Positions 47,676-60,191 are shown, counted from the stretch's first letter. The stretch: 64,000 nt of DNA from Phycomyces blakesleeanus NRRL 1555(-) (GCF_001638985.1 NW_017265136.1:1074726-1138725), one strand, 5' to 3'. Notes: generated from the sequence alone by a model not told the origin. A program made the numbers and translations.

Positions 47676-47710
<35 letters not shown>

Positions 47711-48838
47711 TTTATTTATTATTATTCCTATTTTTAGGGTATGTTGGAGCGTGCCAATCTTGACAAGCCCAAGGGTCTTTCTCTTTTGGTTGATGGAAAT
47801 GTACCAGCCGGTGGTGGACTGTCTTCTTCTGCTGCATTTGTTTGTGCATCTGCCCTGGCCGTTATTGTTGCTAACAAGTTGCCATCTACCAAGCAAGAGC
47901 TGACCGAGATTGCGATCGTGGCCGAGCGTAATGTGGGTGTGAACTCTGGAGGAATGGACCAAAGCGCTTCCGTATTTTCCGAAAAGGACTATGCGCTCCG
48001 TGTTGAGTTCGTTCCTCGACTTTCAGCCCAGCGTGTCAAACTTCCCCAGACAAAGCCTGCTCTGGCTTTTGTTATTGCCAACACTCTCGTAAAGGCCGAC
48101 AAGTTTGTTACCGCGCCCCGCCACTACAATTTGCGTGTCGTCGAGACCAAGATGGCCGGACTCTTTCTTTCAAAGGCGCTCGGATTGCCAAAGACAGTCG
48201 ATACTCTCAAGGAAGTCTTGGATCTCTACTTTGCCTCGTCTAGCCTGACCGAAGAACAGAAGCTCACTCAGCTGCTCGAACGTGCCGAAGAACTTTTCCC
48301 CGAGGAAGTTGCCAGCGGAGGAAACGGTTATACTCTCGATGAAGTTTCTGCTATGGTTGGCTGGTCCAAGGATGAGCTTCATGAAAAGTACATGTCTAGA
48401 TTCCCAGTCCAGACAGACTTCTTTAGAGTTCGCCAGCGTACACATCACGTACTTACCGAGGCTCGCCGTGTTTACCAGTTCTCTGATGCGTGTGAAGATC
48501 AATCGAGTGACAACACCGTCAAGGTTCTGGGTGAATTGATGAACGAATCCCAGGACTCATGCAAGAACATGTTTGATTGCTCGTGCCCGGAAATTGAGCA
48601 GATTTGCGAAATTGCTCGTCGTCACGGTGCCTATGGTGCACGCTTGACCGGTGCTGGCTGGGGAGGATCTACTGTGATGTTGACAGATGTAACTAACGTG
48701 GATAAGCTGATCAATGCTATCAAGGATGAGTATTATCGCCCAACCTTCCCAACCATGTCAGAAGAAGAGTTGGATGACGCCATCCTGTCCACAAAACCAT
48801 GCAGTGGCTCTGCTGTGTTTGATGGATTTAAGCAATAA
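47045..48838 (+). CDS. GAL1: Galactokinase
   Basis: A GHMP kinase that phosphorylates galactose to galactose-1-phosphate, the first step of the Leloir pathway in the cytosol. Predicted exons 47045-47115, 47260-47575 and 47738-48838 give 495 residues, normal for fungal galactokinases. Family motifs are [20 protein letters not shown] (sugar binding), VPAGGGLSSSAAFVCASAL (ATP-binding loop), NSGGMDQSASVF (with the catalytic Asp) and GARLTGAGWGGSTVML near the C-terminus. There is no sign of a paired epimerase or transferase gene in the window. The intron before exon 3 contains a TTA/ATT trinucleotide array. Gal3-type non-catalytic sensors are known, but the motifs here look intact. Confidence 0.93.
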
Positions 48839-49995
48839 GGTGTTAAATTTGATATTTTGTGTGTGTGTATATATATATGTATGTGTGTATAAAAGGCAAA
48901 TAATAATAATAATAATAAAAATAAAAATAAAAATAATATTAAAATAAAAATAAGATACAGTATGAAATAAGAGTCATGTATATTGACATTGGCCTTGATT
49001 TTGACCTTGATTTTGACAATTGTCTTAACAAGGGTCTTGGATTTTGTGTACAGCACATTTACCTTTACTCCCCCACCTTACTTTATTCTGTGTTACTAAA
49101 GCCACAGGTAAAAATATATAGACTTTAATGCTATTTACACCATAAAGAATAAAAAAGAAAAAGAGAGAAAAGCTTAATGTTTATCAGTAAGTATCTATTG
49201 GTAAAAAAGGGCCTATAATTCAACTCTTTTGAGATATGTATCTAAAAGAAGAGAGTAAGAGATATTTTGGGTAATTGGATCTTGTATTCAATTTGTACAT
49301 ATTACCACTAATTTATTTATTTATGTTAAGGTTTTCTTTTTTCTTTTTCCTTCCCCACCACCATCATTACTACTACTACTACTATTCATAGCCATGACTC
49401 CATTTGCTTACACAATAAATTCAACATAATTGAAACTAATTAACTATCAATGACATCTTATCTTTTGGCAAATATATATAAAAGCTGCCCATAACTCCTT
49501 CAATACTTTATTATAATAGACTCAATTGATACAATTACCTGACTGAACCCAAGCCTGGAAAATATCTAGTTTCCTTTACCTTACCTTTAGACTATTTGAA
49601 AAATCAAGTCAAATCAGATCAAATCAGATTATTATAACTATATGGAATCTACAAATAAAAATGTAGCATTAGATAACTATACTTTAAATAAGATAAGATA
49701 CATTAATCTTGTATATCCATGCAGATACAACTCTATCACTTTATCACTCTCCTTGTATTTTCCCTTTCTTCTTCTTCTTCTTCTTCTTCTTATTTTTGAC
49801 AATGACCATGATATACAGTAAATGATATCATAGTATGTACAAAATAAATAAGCGAATAAATGCGGGCAACAGGGCAAGTTAAGTTACACTGTATGAAAAA
49901 AAATGTATTACAAGAACATCACTTTCTTTCTTCGCAATAGGATACACAAAATTATGGATTTCAGTCCAATTAGACTCTGTGTGGTATTATATATA
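48839..49995. other. Spacer between galactokinase and the Tc1 element
   Basis: AT-rich with AAT/AAAT arrays just after the galactokinase stop (about 48900-48950), ACT units near 49370-49383 and CTT repeats near 49767-49790. No gene is seen. Confidence 0.5.
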
Positions 49996-50021
49996 CACTC
50001 ACAATCAAAAACGTTTCGACC
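49996..50021 (+). repeat. Left terminal inverted repeat of the Tc1 element
   Basis: Begins CACTCACAATC and matches the reverse complement of the right end apart from one base; TA precedes it. Confidence 0.9.
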
Positions 50022-50103
50022 CCCGCAAAAAATGCCTAAAAAAAAATCGAAAAAATAAAAATAAAAACATTGTTTTCTCCCAATATTATTAATCAAATCC
50101 AAC

Positions 50104-51171
50104 ATGCAAGACGCAAATTCATCAGAAAACACCCACGGATCATATGAAAAGGCCGATCCCTATAAATACGGATGCATCATATACATGCATTTAGCAAATT
50201 ACGGGGCGACCCAGATTTCATTGGTGGTTGGCATGAGTCTGTCAACTGTCAAGTACATCATTAAGAGAGTGGACGAGACAGGATCGCCCGAGCCAAGAAA
50301 AGGGTCCGGACGACCTAGAAAGATTGACGAGAGGACAGAAAGACACCTTGTTCAAATAGTTCGTAAGGACCCCTTTGCCTCATTTCCTAGGCTAAGGGCT
50401 TCCTTAAAGAACATGGAGGTATTTGTCTGCAGAAAGACAATAATCAGTTGTCTGAAGCGTTTGGGCTTCGGATCATATATCGCAGCTCACAAGCCAGCTT
50501 TAACCGAAAGCCACAAGAAAGGAAGGCTGGAATGGGCCCGTGAGCATGTGAATTGGACAGATGACCAGTGGAGAGGTGTAGTGTGGTCAGATGAATCACG
50601 GTTCACAGTTGAGCGTAATGATGGAGGAGCTAGAGCTATCAGGAAAGTCGGTGAAAGGTTCAAGGAAGAAAATATCATCGAAGGAACCAAGTGGGGGAAG
50701 GGTAGTGTGATGATCTGGAGCTGTTTCTGTGCCGGTGGTTTTGGCCCTTTGGTGTTCCTAGATGGTAACGTAAACCAAGACCAATACGTGAACACTTTGG
50801 CTCAGAACTTCCTCCCTTGGTTCCAAAATCTTTCGCGGGAACAAACCAGGAGCTTCGTGTTCCAAGAGGACAACGCCAGCTGTCATACTGGGTCGTACTC
50901 GAGGTGGTGGAAAGATAGCCATGAGATCCGAGGTTTTGACTACTGGCCCGCTCAAAGCCCGGATCTCAACCCCATCGAGCATCTCTGGTGGGCTCTCGAG
51001 AGGCGCATGAGTGACGAGAGGGCCAGTATTAACAATTTTGAAGATCTGAAGGTTGTAATGCAACGAGAGTGGCGAAGGATAGGTCTCGAACTTTCGTCAA
51101 CTTTGGCCGGAAGCATGCAGCATCGATGCCAGGCTGTAATTGAGGCCAAAGAAGGTCATACAAAATATTGA
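50104..51171 (+). CDS. Tc1-type transposase
   Basis: A 355-residue uninterrupted transposase. The N-terminal half has paired-type helix-turn-helix DNA-binding domains (ISLVVGMSLSTVKYIIKRVD, then GSGRPRKIDERTERH). The catalytic DDE domain shows the first Asp in VVWSDESRFTVE, the second in FVFQEDNASCHTG and the Glu in SPDLNPIEHLWW, with 34 residues between the second Asp and the Glu as in Tc1 (DD34E). It is the only gene of the element. No stop or frameshift is present, so the protein could be functional. Its GC content is higher than the surrounding spacer, consistent with an incoming element. Confidence 0.95.
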   Translation: MQDANSSENTHGSYEKADPYKYGCIIYMHLANYGATQISLVVGMSLSTVKYIIKRVDETGSPEPRKGSGRPRKIDERTERHLVQIVRKDPFASFPRLRASLKNMEVFVCRKTIISCLKRLGFGSYIAAHKPALTESHKKGRLEWAREHVNWTDDQWRGVVWSDESRFTVERNDGGARAIRKVGERFKEENIIEGTKWGKGSVMIWSCFCAGGFGPLVFLDGNVNQDQYVNTLAQNFLPWFQNLSREQTRSFVFQEDNASCHTGSYSRWWKDSHEIRGFDYWPAQSPDLNPIEHLWWALERRMSDERASINNFEDLKVVMQREWRRIGLELSSTLAGSMQHRCQAVIEAKEGHTKY

Positions 51172-51312
51172 TCTTTTATTTTTTTCTATATTTCAATAAT
51201 AAACATATATAATCTTTTATTTGAAGTTTGAATGCTTTAGCTTTTATTACTGAGGAGCAGTTGCATGTTGAATACATGCCATGATTTCTCTCATGCATTT
51301 TTTGGGCTCAGA

Positions 51313-51338
51313 GGTCGAAACGTTTTTGATTGTGACTG
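51313..51338 (-). repeat. Right terminal inverted repeat of the Tc1 element
   Basis: Ends GATTGTGACTG followed by TA; it is the inverted match of the left end with one mismatch. Confidence 0.9.
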
Positions 51339-51984
51339 TATATAAAAAAGAATGGAACGCTATCAGTAAAATCAGTTGGTACATAATATTTTATATTATA
51401 TTGTGATTTTAAAACAAAAAATAAAAAAGGGCAAAAAGAATTTTGAGACGTGTGTACTCCCACAACTCAAAAGAAGTAACAAGAGAGAAAAGTCTTTTGA
51501 TACATGTAATGGAAATAAATATAAATAACAATGATTGTTACTGGGAACAAGAAATTACTGGATTTCACGGTAAATCGATCTCAAAAAAGGAATAAGCAAG
51601 CGTTGTGCTGGCCACTAAATCTCTTATTTTGTCATTTTGAGAATTTTCACTAGGTGTACCACATAATATCTCTCTCTCTCTTTCTTTCTTCAAATAACAA
51701 TAATATAATAAAATAGTATACTTCTTCTATTACAAGAAAAAACAAAATTCCCAAAGAACCCTTAAAAGCATATAATAAAAGTGGGATTCATCTTGCCCTG
51801 TATAGTGTAACCTTGAAAAGTCAGTCTAAAGATATATTGATTTTGCATTACATTTCTTTTTTCTTTTCTATTGAAATTTTGACTCCCTCGTTATTTTCTA
51901 TGTAATGCAAATTTACATTGCATAATAGCCTCTCTAGCTCTAATACTATAGTTTGCCAAATTTCACTTGACAGCATCACCACTG

Positions 51985-52250
51985 AAAGCATACTTAATTT
52001 AAGCAGACTATTATCATTATTTGAAGATTGTTGAATACACCCGTGAAATGAGAAATTAAAAGACAAAAAATCAACTATATGTCCAAACAAGTTAAGCAAA
52101 GTGTCTCTGCATGTCTAAGTAGTCTGTTAGGGCACATTAAGATCCACCATTTAAAAGCTTTTTTTTATAACTATTGCTCAAATATTGATCAAAATGGCAT
52201 TTTTTTTTCACTTAAAAAAACACTCATTAATATTGAAGATTGGGGAATGA
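51985..52250. repeat. Diverged dispersed repeat, copy 1
   Basis: Shares with 54385-54700 the order AAATGAGAAATT, CTATATGTCCAAACAAGTTA, a variable middle, ATCCAC.ATTTA, GCTCAAATATTG.(T/C)CAAAAT, then a T run. On the minus strand both copies encode LLNLFGHI followed by a similar string (VDFLSFNFSF here). This suggests remains of a mobile element. Confidence 0.6.
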
Positions 52251-54384
52251 CCACCCTTCAACAATGTTTTTATATATATTTTTTCGGCGGGAAAATGCTT
52301 GACTCAAGAATTAATATCCCTGTGAATGGCAGTAGATTTTTCTGAGCAAAAGAGTAATAGAGTATTTTGTATGATAGAGCAGTGCATCATATTTATAGAC
52401 TCAATGATATCTTTGTATTTCTGGAACACGGCACTAGTGTTATTTCCTATATATCCACACACAGGTGCTATTAATGATCCGGAGCTTTAAGTAGCAACTA
52501 CCATAGGATTCCACCCTTTTATTTCAATCAATTTACAAGGCAGATCGGTGCCCCCAACAGAACTGCATTAAAAAGAAATAAACCATACTATGAAAAGAAA
52601 GAAAACCCCGTTTGTCTAAATCCAAATTCTATATAGTATGACATTTGATCCCTAACTTTACCTACTTCTCTATTATTTCTTTCAATTGGACACAAAATTA
52701 CCATTAGCTACAATATGCGAGAGATTCGGATATTCCCTTCAAAGTTAAATGTTTACTTATCCCTTTTGTTTATCTCAAATAGAAACACAATTACAATGTG
52801 AGTTATCTGTGAAAGGGTAATTCATAAACTTACTTTAAAAATATAGAGACCAAATTTAAGTCATTTTTAGAGCATCTCCCTTTCTTTTTGAAGATATATA
52901 AGAATATTGGGCCAAATGTGTATATTTCTATTATACAATTCTCATACTTTTGTGTCCTCGATGCACAGAGTGTATAGTTTTTTTCCGATAGAAACTGCCA
53001 CATATTTCTTTCTTTCTTTTAAGAATCGTTATAAATATTTTGTTTCTCTTGAGCTTTCTAACTTTATAAGAGATTGTTAAAACTTCAGTAAAATCATGCT
53101 GTACTTTGGTCAAACTCAAACTCATTCCAAAAAAGAAAAAGAAAGATTACAGATGAGTGTGGTAGTACCTAAAACACACACTTTTTTTTGAAAGAACGTC
53201 AATCGTCAATTCAACTACTTTAACAAGTTCCTTTTCAGTGAAGAGGACCAAAGTGAATGAAGAGTCTTCCATCTACTTTACACATCTCTTGTATCCTTCC
53301 ATCGCTGACGTGTACACCTCCAAAAAAAACCAATGGGAGAAATGTGTGACTATTTTCATATGCATGTGACTACTAGAGCTAAAGACTATGAAAAAAAAGC
53401 AAAAAGTAAACAAAAAAGGGCGCAAAAAAACAGAAAAAGATGAGCGACAACAATGCGAAACCTTATTTACCATCAAGAACTGCAATTCTGCTCATGCGAA
53501 TAGCTCATTAACTTATATATAACTCTCATCATGTTCTTGAAGAAATGAGTTTGCCAGAACAATGCGCATTAAAGATCAATTCTCTAGTTTTCTCATTCAA
53601 CCTGACGCCCGATGTTGATTCGCGCATCCTTTTAACAGCCACTCATGATAGAAAACAAGGGTTTTTAGGGTAAAAAACAGAAAGCACACGCGTTTAAAAT
53701 TTGTTAAACTCTTGAACAAACTTGGTATATATATTTAAAGTCGATGCCTGATTGATTCTCTTAGAAATATAATAGAGTTTTGACTATTACAAGAATAATA
53801 TCTAAGTGTTTATATATGATACCAATAATTGTGTATAATTCTTAATAATGACCAATATAAGATATAGCAAAACACTAGAGAAAGGTCTTTTAAAAAAGCT
53901 TGATTTTATTTCATAGGATTTAATAACGACTTCCAGAAGGAATCACTGTTTCAAGATACCTACTTTACACGCTTGATAGTTATTTCCTTCTTTTAGCTTC
54001 GATCTTTCCAAGCTGTTTGCACGTCGGGGTTTATTATATTTTGCAGGAAAGTACTTTGGTTTATATTAAAGTATATAAATTATTTTCAGCCTGTCAAAGC
54101 ACAAAAATTCAAGAGAGCACACACTCACACACGAAAGGGACCTGATAATGCAATAATAGCATTCAACGATCCTCAGAATATAATCATTTAAAAGCATTTT
54201 AAATATAAAAAGGGTTTGTATGTGATGGTAAGAATAAACGGGTTTATTTTTTATGAGCTTCGAGATGGGTACTATGTAGGTCAATTGAAGGTTACAACAG
54301 CGTCCAGATTGTTTGGAGATTGTTTAAATTGGTTTATATGATATAAATGTATATTGATGCTTTACTATTATAGCTATTACAACT

Positions 54385-54700
54385 TTAGGCATATTTATTC
54401 AAACAGACGATTGCACTTTGAAGATTATCCAGTTTAATGCTTAAATGAGAAATTGTAATAAAACAGAACGTTTTTGATCAAAATAAAAAGTTAAAGGCAG
54501 AAACTCAGCTATATGTCCAAACAAGTTAAGCAAAGTGCTTCTATACGTTTAAGTAACCTTGTAGTGCAAATTAAAATCCACTATTTAGACGCTTTTTGAT
54601 AATGGTTGCTCAAATATTGGCCAAAATATCATTTTTTTTTACTTTTTTTTTTAAGAAAATCCATTTATTCATGAAAATATCAAAATTGGGTGAAATAAAA
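54385..54700. repeat. Diverged dispersed repeat, copy 2
   Basis: The second copy of the repeat at 51985-52250, with about 40 extra bases between AAATGAGAAATT and the TATGTCCAAACAAG block. The minus-strand peptide is LLNLFGHIAEFLPLTFYF. Confidence 0.6.
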
Positions 54701-56616
54701 ACCTTGCAGCCAAGCTCTTGTTCCTTAATGTTACTGAACATGACAAGTTAACAATCTCTAGGACTGTTAAATACCAGGAACATATACACTACACACTTAT
54801 ATAATGTAAACCAACCATTACAAAACAGAAATTTGAATAGTAATAGATATAAGCAATATTATTTTTAAAGGCTCGGAGATCAAAGGAATCCATGAACTCA
54901 GGTTGTTGAATTGAGCAAGAGTTCATATATATATATATAATTAAATTAATGGTTTCAAGAGTGTCAGATTGCCAGATTCATAGTGAATATAATATATGAA
55001 ATTTTGTGTTGCTTATTTAAATAGACTATTTTCTGTTTCTAACAAAGAACGCGAAAGAGAATTCAAAATGTAAAGATCGATTTATAATGATACATCAAAT
55101 ATAATGTATAATTTGAAATGTAACCGCTGCAGATTGTCTTACGATTCCGGGGCTTTAAATCTTGTCATTTCCAGTAGTGTTTTTTTTTACTTTATTTCCC
55201 CCCTAAAAAATCCGACCTCCATTTTCAAGAAAGAAAATATCAAAATTGACATTAAAAGTACTATGATTACCAAAATACGACGAACCCTCTGTTATCTTTT
55301 CGTTTGATATATTCTTTTATTATTGAACTGTGCCCTTAAGAAATACTTATTTAAACAATCCTTTATATAATTTTAACAAGACTATTTAATTTGTTCAAGT
55401 AAAAAGAATATAATACAATAAACTAGAGTACAGTACATTAGAGCGAAATAGAGTAGAGAAATGAACTTATGATCGTTATAATAATAATAATATTGATACA
55501 ATAAAGACTCGTAAATATTACTAAAATATTCCATCTTTTAAAAAATCAGATCAAGAAGTATGATTTTACAGTGTAGGACATTATTCATTTGTACTCACTG
55601 ACTCTTATTTATTTATAAATGAAAGCAAATGATGTGGCCAAATCTATATATTAATTAATAATATTAATAATATTAATAATATTAATAATATTGCTATAAT
55701 TATTATTAATTATTATTATTAGAAGTAGTAGTATAAATATATGTATTCCAGAAAAATGTATTGGTTCTTCCAGGGAATTCCACCAGTGGCCATCGGAACT
55801 CACCGAGATCCAAATGTTAATGAAAGACCTTAATTTTTTTTATTACTTGGCAGAATGGCGTGTTCTGCTCATTCTTTATGAGAAGAGCAAGGTCTATATA
55901 ACTTTGTTCGGTAAGACTTATACACCACGTTTCAGTGTTTGTCTTTCTTTTTCTTTTTAATGAAATATAAATCTCATTTATAGTTTCTGGTTGGTGCTTC
56001 CACGTTGCTTGTATTGATCTCATGGTGTTATATATTCTCGTATGATAAGAGATCAATAAACTACTAAGTATATACGGAGATTATAAAAAATGAGACAGAA
56101 TTCATTAACAGAATAAGATAAAACCCAATGCACCGAATAAGTATCTTCACATTATCTAAGGTTATGTTAGAAACTCATTTATAATCATTTTATGTATGTT
56201 ATTGTTTGTATAATCTTGGATCATTTTCCAGACTACCCACATATTCTCTCACTCTAACTCTAACTCTAACTCTAAGTCTCACTCTTGCCCTTGCCCTTGC
56301 TCATATGCCAATATCCATTATTCTTTACATGTCTGGTAATATACATGTATATGTATGTATCTTATGATTCATTGTAAGGGTACGATAAGCAAGTATCTGT
56401 AGAGACATAGAAAGTGTTTATTTATTGCGTCTCATAAAAAAATAAAAAATAAAATAAAATAAAATAAGAATATTTATAATTATAATAGTAATAGTAATAA
56501 TAGTAATAATACATGTAATGGTAATATAAATGCAATAGCAGGTGAGACAAGCTTTAAGTATAGACAAGAAATAAAGAGGTAGATAAATAAATATAAAAAA
56601 AAAGATATACGGGAGA

Positions 56617-58477
56617 TTAAATAGAAGCCTTTCTCTTGGTAGAAAATGCGCGTTTGAACTTGCTGGCAATATCTTTACGCTTTGCGTTCAGCTTGTGAGA
56701 CTCGCGACGGAAGAGATTTTCGTGGATCTCTTCGTCTTTATTGACAGGAGTTCCAAAGGTTGGGGGTGTGCGTGGAGTAGATGTTGACGAAGCAATCGAT
56801 GAGCTTGAATAGGGTTCAACCATACTGTGTCGATTTGCTGCTCTGTCGGGGTTGTGGAAATATGTACGGGCGGGACCAAAGTCTGAAAAGGCAGGACTGG
56901 TTGGTGGTGAGAAATCATCTTCTTCGGCAATAGGAGGCAAAGAAGATACAGAGTTATCATCATCACTATCGCTCTGGATACTAGAAGCATCAGTAGTTGT
57001 GCTCGAAGCAGTTGAGATCAAAAGAGGGAAGGATGGCAATGGTTTGTTTTCAATATCAGTTGCAGGTGTAGTAACAACCTCTTTTTCCTCTTTCTTTTCT
57101 TCTTCTTCTTGTACTTGTGCTGTAGTATGTGTGCTATGATCCACTTGCGGATCGGACTGAATAATAACCGGTGATGCGGGAAGAATCTCTGTGTCCAGTG
57201 CGATGATTTCATTTACTGACTCACGAGGGCTATCAACAGTGGGACACAATGACAATGACAATGAATCTGTGGCAACTGGCACGGGCAGCGTATCAGCGTC
57301 TTCTTTATCTTCAAAGACAAGGAGTGCATCTGGCGCATTATCGGACAATTTTTCAGTCACAAGTTCGGGGAGTGGCTTGCTGAAAGTTTCAGGAAGTATA
57401 ACGTCCACTACTTCGATTACTTGATCAGGTATAGGGACAATCAAGTCTGTATCCAACTGAACGGTCGTAGGCTCAGTAGCCTCTGGATTTACACTTGTTT
57501 TTTCCTGTAGTACTTCTACTTTGTTATCAGACTCAAGAACGACACTTCTAGAGTCCACCTCTGACCCCTGGTCTGTTGTTTCTGGCAAGATATCGACATT
57601 TTGGACATGTACGAGAATTTCAGGGTCATGACCTTTTTCTTGTTGTCCGCCGACATGTTTCTGTACTTCCACAATATCAGTCCCGGACAAATCATTGACT
57701 AACAACAGGCTGACTGGTTTTTCATTTAGGTTCTCTTCTTCTTTGATAATGAATGGCTCTGCCAAATTAGGTTCTGGAACAAGGACCGGCTCTGGCTCTG
57801 GGCTGGGCGTTTGATCGGCCAGAGAGACAGGTGTTTGATCGACTTTTGCCACAAACACATCTTTGACTAATGATTCTGAGACTAACTCAGGCACAAGTAG
57901 TCTAGCTTCTTTAGATTCAGTGTGGATAGAGTGACCAGAGTGAACAGAGGAAACAGAGTGAGCAGAGTGTGCGGAGTTTGCGGAGTGAGCAGAGTGTGCA
58001 GAGTGGACAGAATGAACAGAGATAGCAGAACGAATAGAGCGGGTAGAGCGAATAGAACGAACAGAGCGAATAGAACGAACAGAGCGAGCAGAAAGCGCAG
58101 AAAGAGCAGAGGTAGCAGAAGTGGTGGGCTGTAGTGTTGCGATCGCGGTATCTTGTTGAATGAGTACTTGTGGGATATCGGGGGAACTTGGAATTATTGG
58201 CGTTGATTTAGGTTCAGAGAGGGATGTATGGAGTTCATCTTGGGTTTGGTGAAAATGATCCACAATAAAACCTAAACGTGACAATAACAGCATCAGTCAT
58301 CTTTCCAAAATTGGGAGTAAAATTTTTAAGAATATAAAACATTTATATACCAGAATGGAGAGGGTTCTCTAGCTGCTGCTCATGTGTGTCTCTTGAGACA
58401 GATGACAAGAGAGAGTGTGGACGTGAGGGACTTGACCAGACATTCTGGAGGTAGAGAATACAAGACACACGGAGCAT
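56617..58477 (-). CDS. Acidic low-complexity protein with Ser-Arg/His-Ser-Ala repeats
   Basis: Predicted exons 58351-58477 and 56617-58271 give 593 residues; an upstream in-frame Met at 58537 would add 20. The N-terminal third has a tandem array that changes from SVRSIRSVRSIRS to HSAHSAHSANSAHS. The middle is Pro/Glu/Val-rich and acidic (for example PSPEPEPVLVPEPN). The C-terminus is strongly basic (HKLNAKRKDIASKFKRAFST, KRKASI). I recognise no family. Charge segregation and repeats suggest a disordered protein, perhaps binding RNA, chromatin or membranes through its ends; this is not established. The repeat's codons look like a slipped 9- to 12-nt unit. Confidence 0.65.
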
Positions 58478-59460
58478 CTTCAGAGAAGTATCAGATATTA
58501 AGAAAGGTATAGGAAGAAAAGAAGAAGAAGAAACCAAAATAAAGTGCTTGTATTTATTTGTTTTAATAACAGTTTTCCAAAATAATTATATTTTATACAA
58601 GAAATCAAAAGCGTACTTGTCAGGTGGAGTCTGTCTTTTTTGCTATTTTTTTTTGCTGTCACCAAACTTTAAAAATTAATCTGGAGAGGAATATGACTTT
58701 TTGGCTTCTTTGTTGTCATGGTGGTGATACCGTCCGGACTCAGAGTTCGATTCGGACAGATGTGGTTCGTCTTGGTGCATGAAATGAAAACTGTGCAAAA
58801 TAAAAAGCTGCTGAGAAATAGGCCGCTAACTCCGCCCTATTTCCTTCTGGGTAATTTTGGTAGCCTGCTGTTCTCTCTGTATCTGTAAGAATATAAATCA
58901 AAAACACCCAAATTAAGACAACTTCTTTCTGGCTTGTTCCCATGTCCTTGTCCAAAATAAGAAAAACAGATTTCAGATAAGAATCTCACAAGATACACGC
59001 TTTGTACTTGAGGACCATAAAGTAGTCAACAATCTATACTTCTTTAACCTCGGAAAACGAAAAAAAAATACATTCTGTACACAAGAAATAAAGAACAAAA
59101 AAAAACATGCCAAAATATCATGCAATATTGCCCCTTCTCTATTTTCAAGTATAGATACTCAGTAAAAAAAAATCTCTCTTTTAAACCATCTCAACCGCCC
59201 TGTTTTTTTTTTCATATATACATATATATACTTTTGTATAAAATTATCATTATTTTCATGACCGCCTCCGCTTTGGCTACACCTTGTGCCCTCTCACAAG
59301 CGGGATATAAATATGTTCCAATTTATTTACCAAATAAAGATACACTTTAGTGACTGTCATATCGCCTGTCTAGTCAAGAGTGAGCGAGACTGGTAAACAA
59401 ACATTGAAATTTCGAGCCTCGTCCTAGACAACACTCGGTTTTTAACACACATAGATACAC
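58478..59460. other. Divergent spacer, one possible tiny gene
   Basis: Between the acidic protein (minus) and the bS21m gene (plus). On the minus strand about 58675-58946 there are open stretches with a plausible acceptor (TTCTTACAG near 58886), but no single spliced frame could be settled, so no gene is called. The last 60 bases before 59461 hold the bS21m 5' flank. Confidence 0.4.
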
Positions 59461-59889
59461 ATGGCCCTGCGACAGTCTCTCGTAGGTCTTACCCGCCGCT
59501 TTGGCTTCATGCCTCTTGCACCCTTCCAGTCCATTCGCACAATTACCACAACCCCCACACGTGCAGTCACCCAGTCGAATGAACCACAGGAAGACAATAT
59601 CTTGCCCAGCACAATGGCTCCTCCAATGCAGCTCTCCAAAGACCTTTCAACTTCTCTCGAGCCTTACTCTGGTCGTTCCCTTGCAATCAGCGGAAATCCC
59701 AGCGGTGCTTACCGTCGCCTCAATGCTATCCTTAACCAGAACAATGTCAAGCGTGAGTTGCGTGCCAACACCAACTATGAGAAGCCAAACGTCGCACGGA
59801 GACGTATCAACATCCAACGCAACCGTAAGTTGTTTGGTGCCATGATCCGGAAGAAGGTGGCCTTGATTATGCAGATGAAGCAGAGGTAA
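59461..59889 (+). CDS. MRP21: Mitochondrial small ribosomal subunit protein bS21m
   Basis: A 142-residue single-exon protein. The N-terminus is basic and Ser/Thr-rich (mitochondrial presequence, about 1-40). The C-terminal part fits bacterial S21 and yeast Mrp21: SGRSLAIS, AYRRLNAILNQNNVKRELR, then NYEKPNVARRRINIQRNRK. It would be part of the mitoribosome small subunit near the 3' end of the small rRNA. The first ATG, at the end of ACACATGG, gives a normal targeting sequence and was chosen as the start. It converges on the exostosin gene. Confidence 0.88.
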   Translation: MALRQSLVGLTRRFGFMPLAPFQSIRTITTTPTRAVTQSNEPQEDNILPSTMAPPMQLSKDLSTSLEPYSGRSLAISGNPSGAYRRLNAILNQNNVKRELRANTNYEKPNVARRRINIQRNRKLFGAMIRKKVALIMQMKQR

Positions 59890-60191
59890 GGTCTTTACAA
59901 GTGGAGAAAATATAGAATACACAGAAAGAGATGTATATATAGAAAAATGGACCTTTGAACCCAGTCGTCATGATCCAAGATCAAAAATCAAAAATTGTCA
60001 ACTAATCATCCCACTTATTGATTTCTGTAGAGGCATGTAAAAAGCAAAATGTCGATGAATATATTGAATTATACGAAAGATAGATCTTTTAATGAAACAA
60101 ATAATAAAGTGATTAAAGTGTGTATAAATGTGAAGCAAAGAAACAAAAATAAAAGCAAAGAGAAACAATGAAAGAAATAGTCTGTTTTCTT
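59890..60191. other. Short convergent spacer
   Basis: About 300 bases between two convergent genes (bS21m and the exostosin-family gene), holding both 3' flanks. AATAAA-like words are present; nothing else is seen. Confidence 0.5.

Larger units (their letters stand above)
49996..51338 (+). mobile_element. Intact Tc1-type DNA transposon
   Basis: A 1343-bp element bounded by 26-bp terminal inverted repeats. Left is 49996-50021 and right 51313-51338; they share the core TCACAATCAAAAACGTTTCG and differ only at the third base. Each end is flanked by TA (49994-49995 and 51339-51340), the target duplication expected for the Tc1/mariner superfamily. A single complete transposase gene lies inside. 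The near-identical ends and open gene suggest recent insertion and possible activity. Confidence 0.92.
51341..56616. other. Gene-poor AT-rich region
   Basis: About 5.3 kb with no intact gene. It holds a diverged repeat pair (listed separately), AAT-type and ATA repeats (55640-55735), CTCTAA units (56251-56276) and CTTGCC units (56284-56300). Isolated open frames are short and AT-driven. It looks like an island where old mobile elements decay. Confidence 0.5.

Noticed and set aside
56251..56276. CTCTAA units resembling a telomere repeat
   Set aside because: Only about four units occur, inside an interior spacer; this is ordinary simple-sequence DNA.
58675..58946. A possible small spliced gene on the minus strand ending in ESGRYHHHDNKEAKK or an alternative frame
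   Set aside because: No consistent exon phase could be found and no family is recognised.
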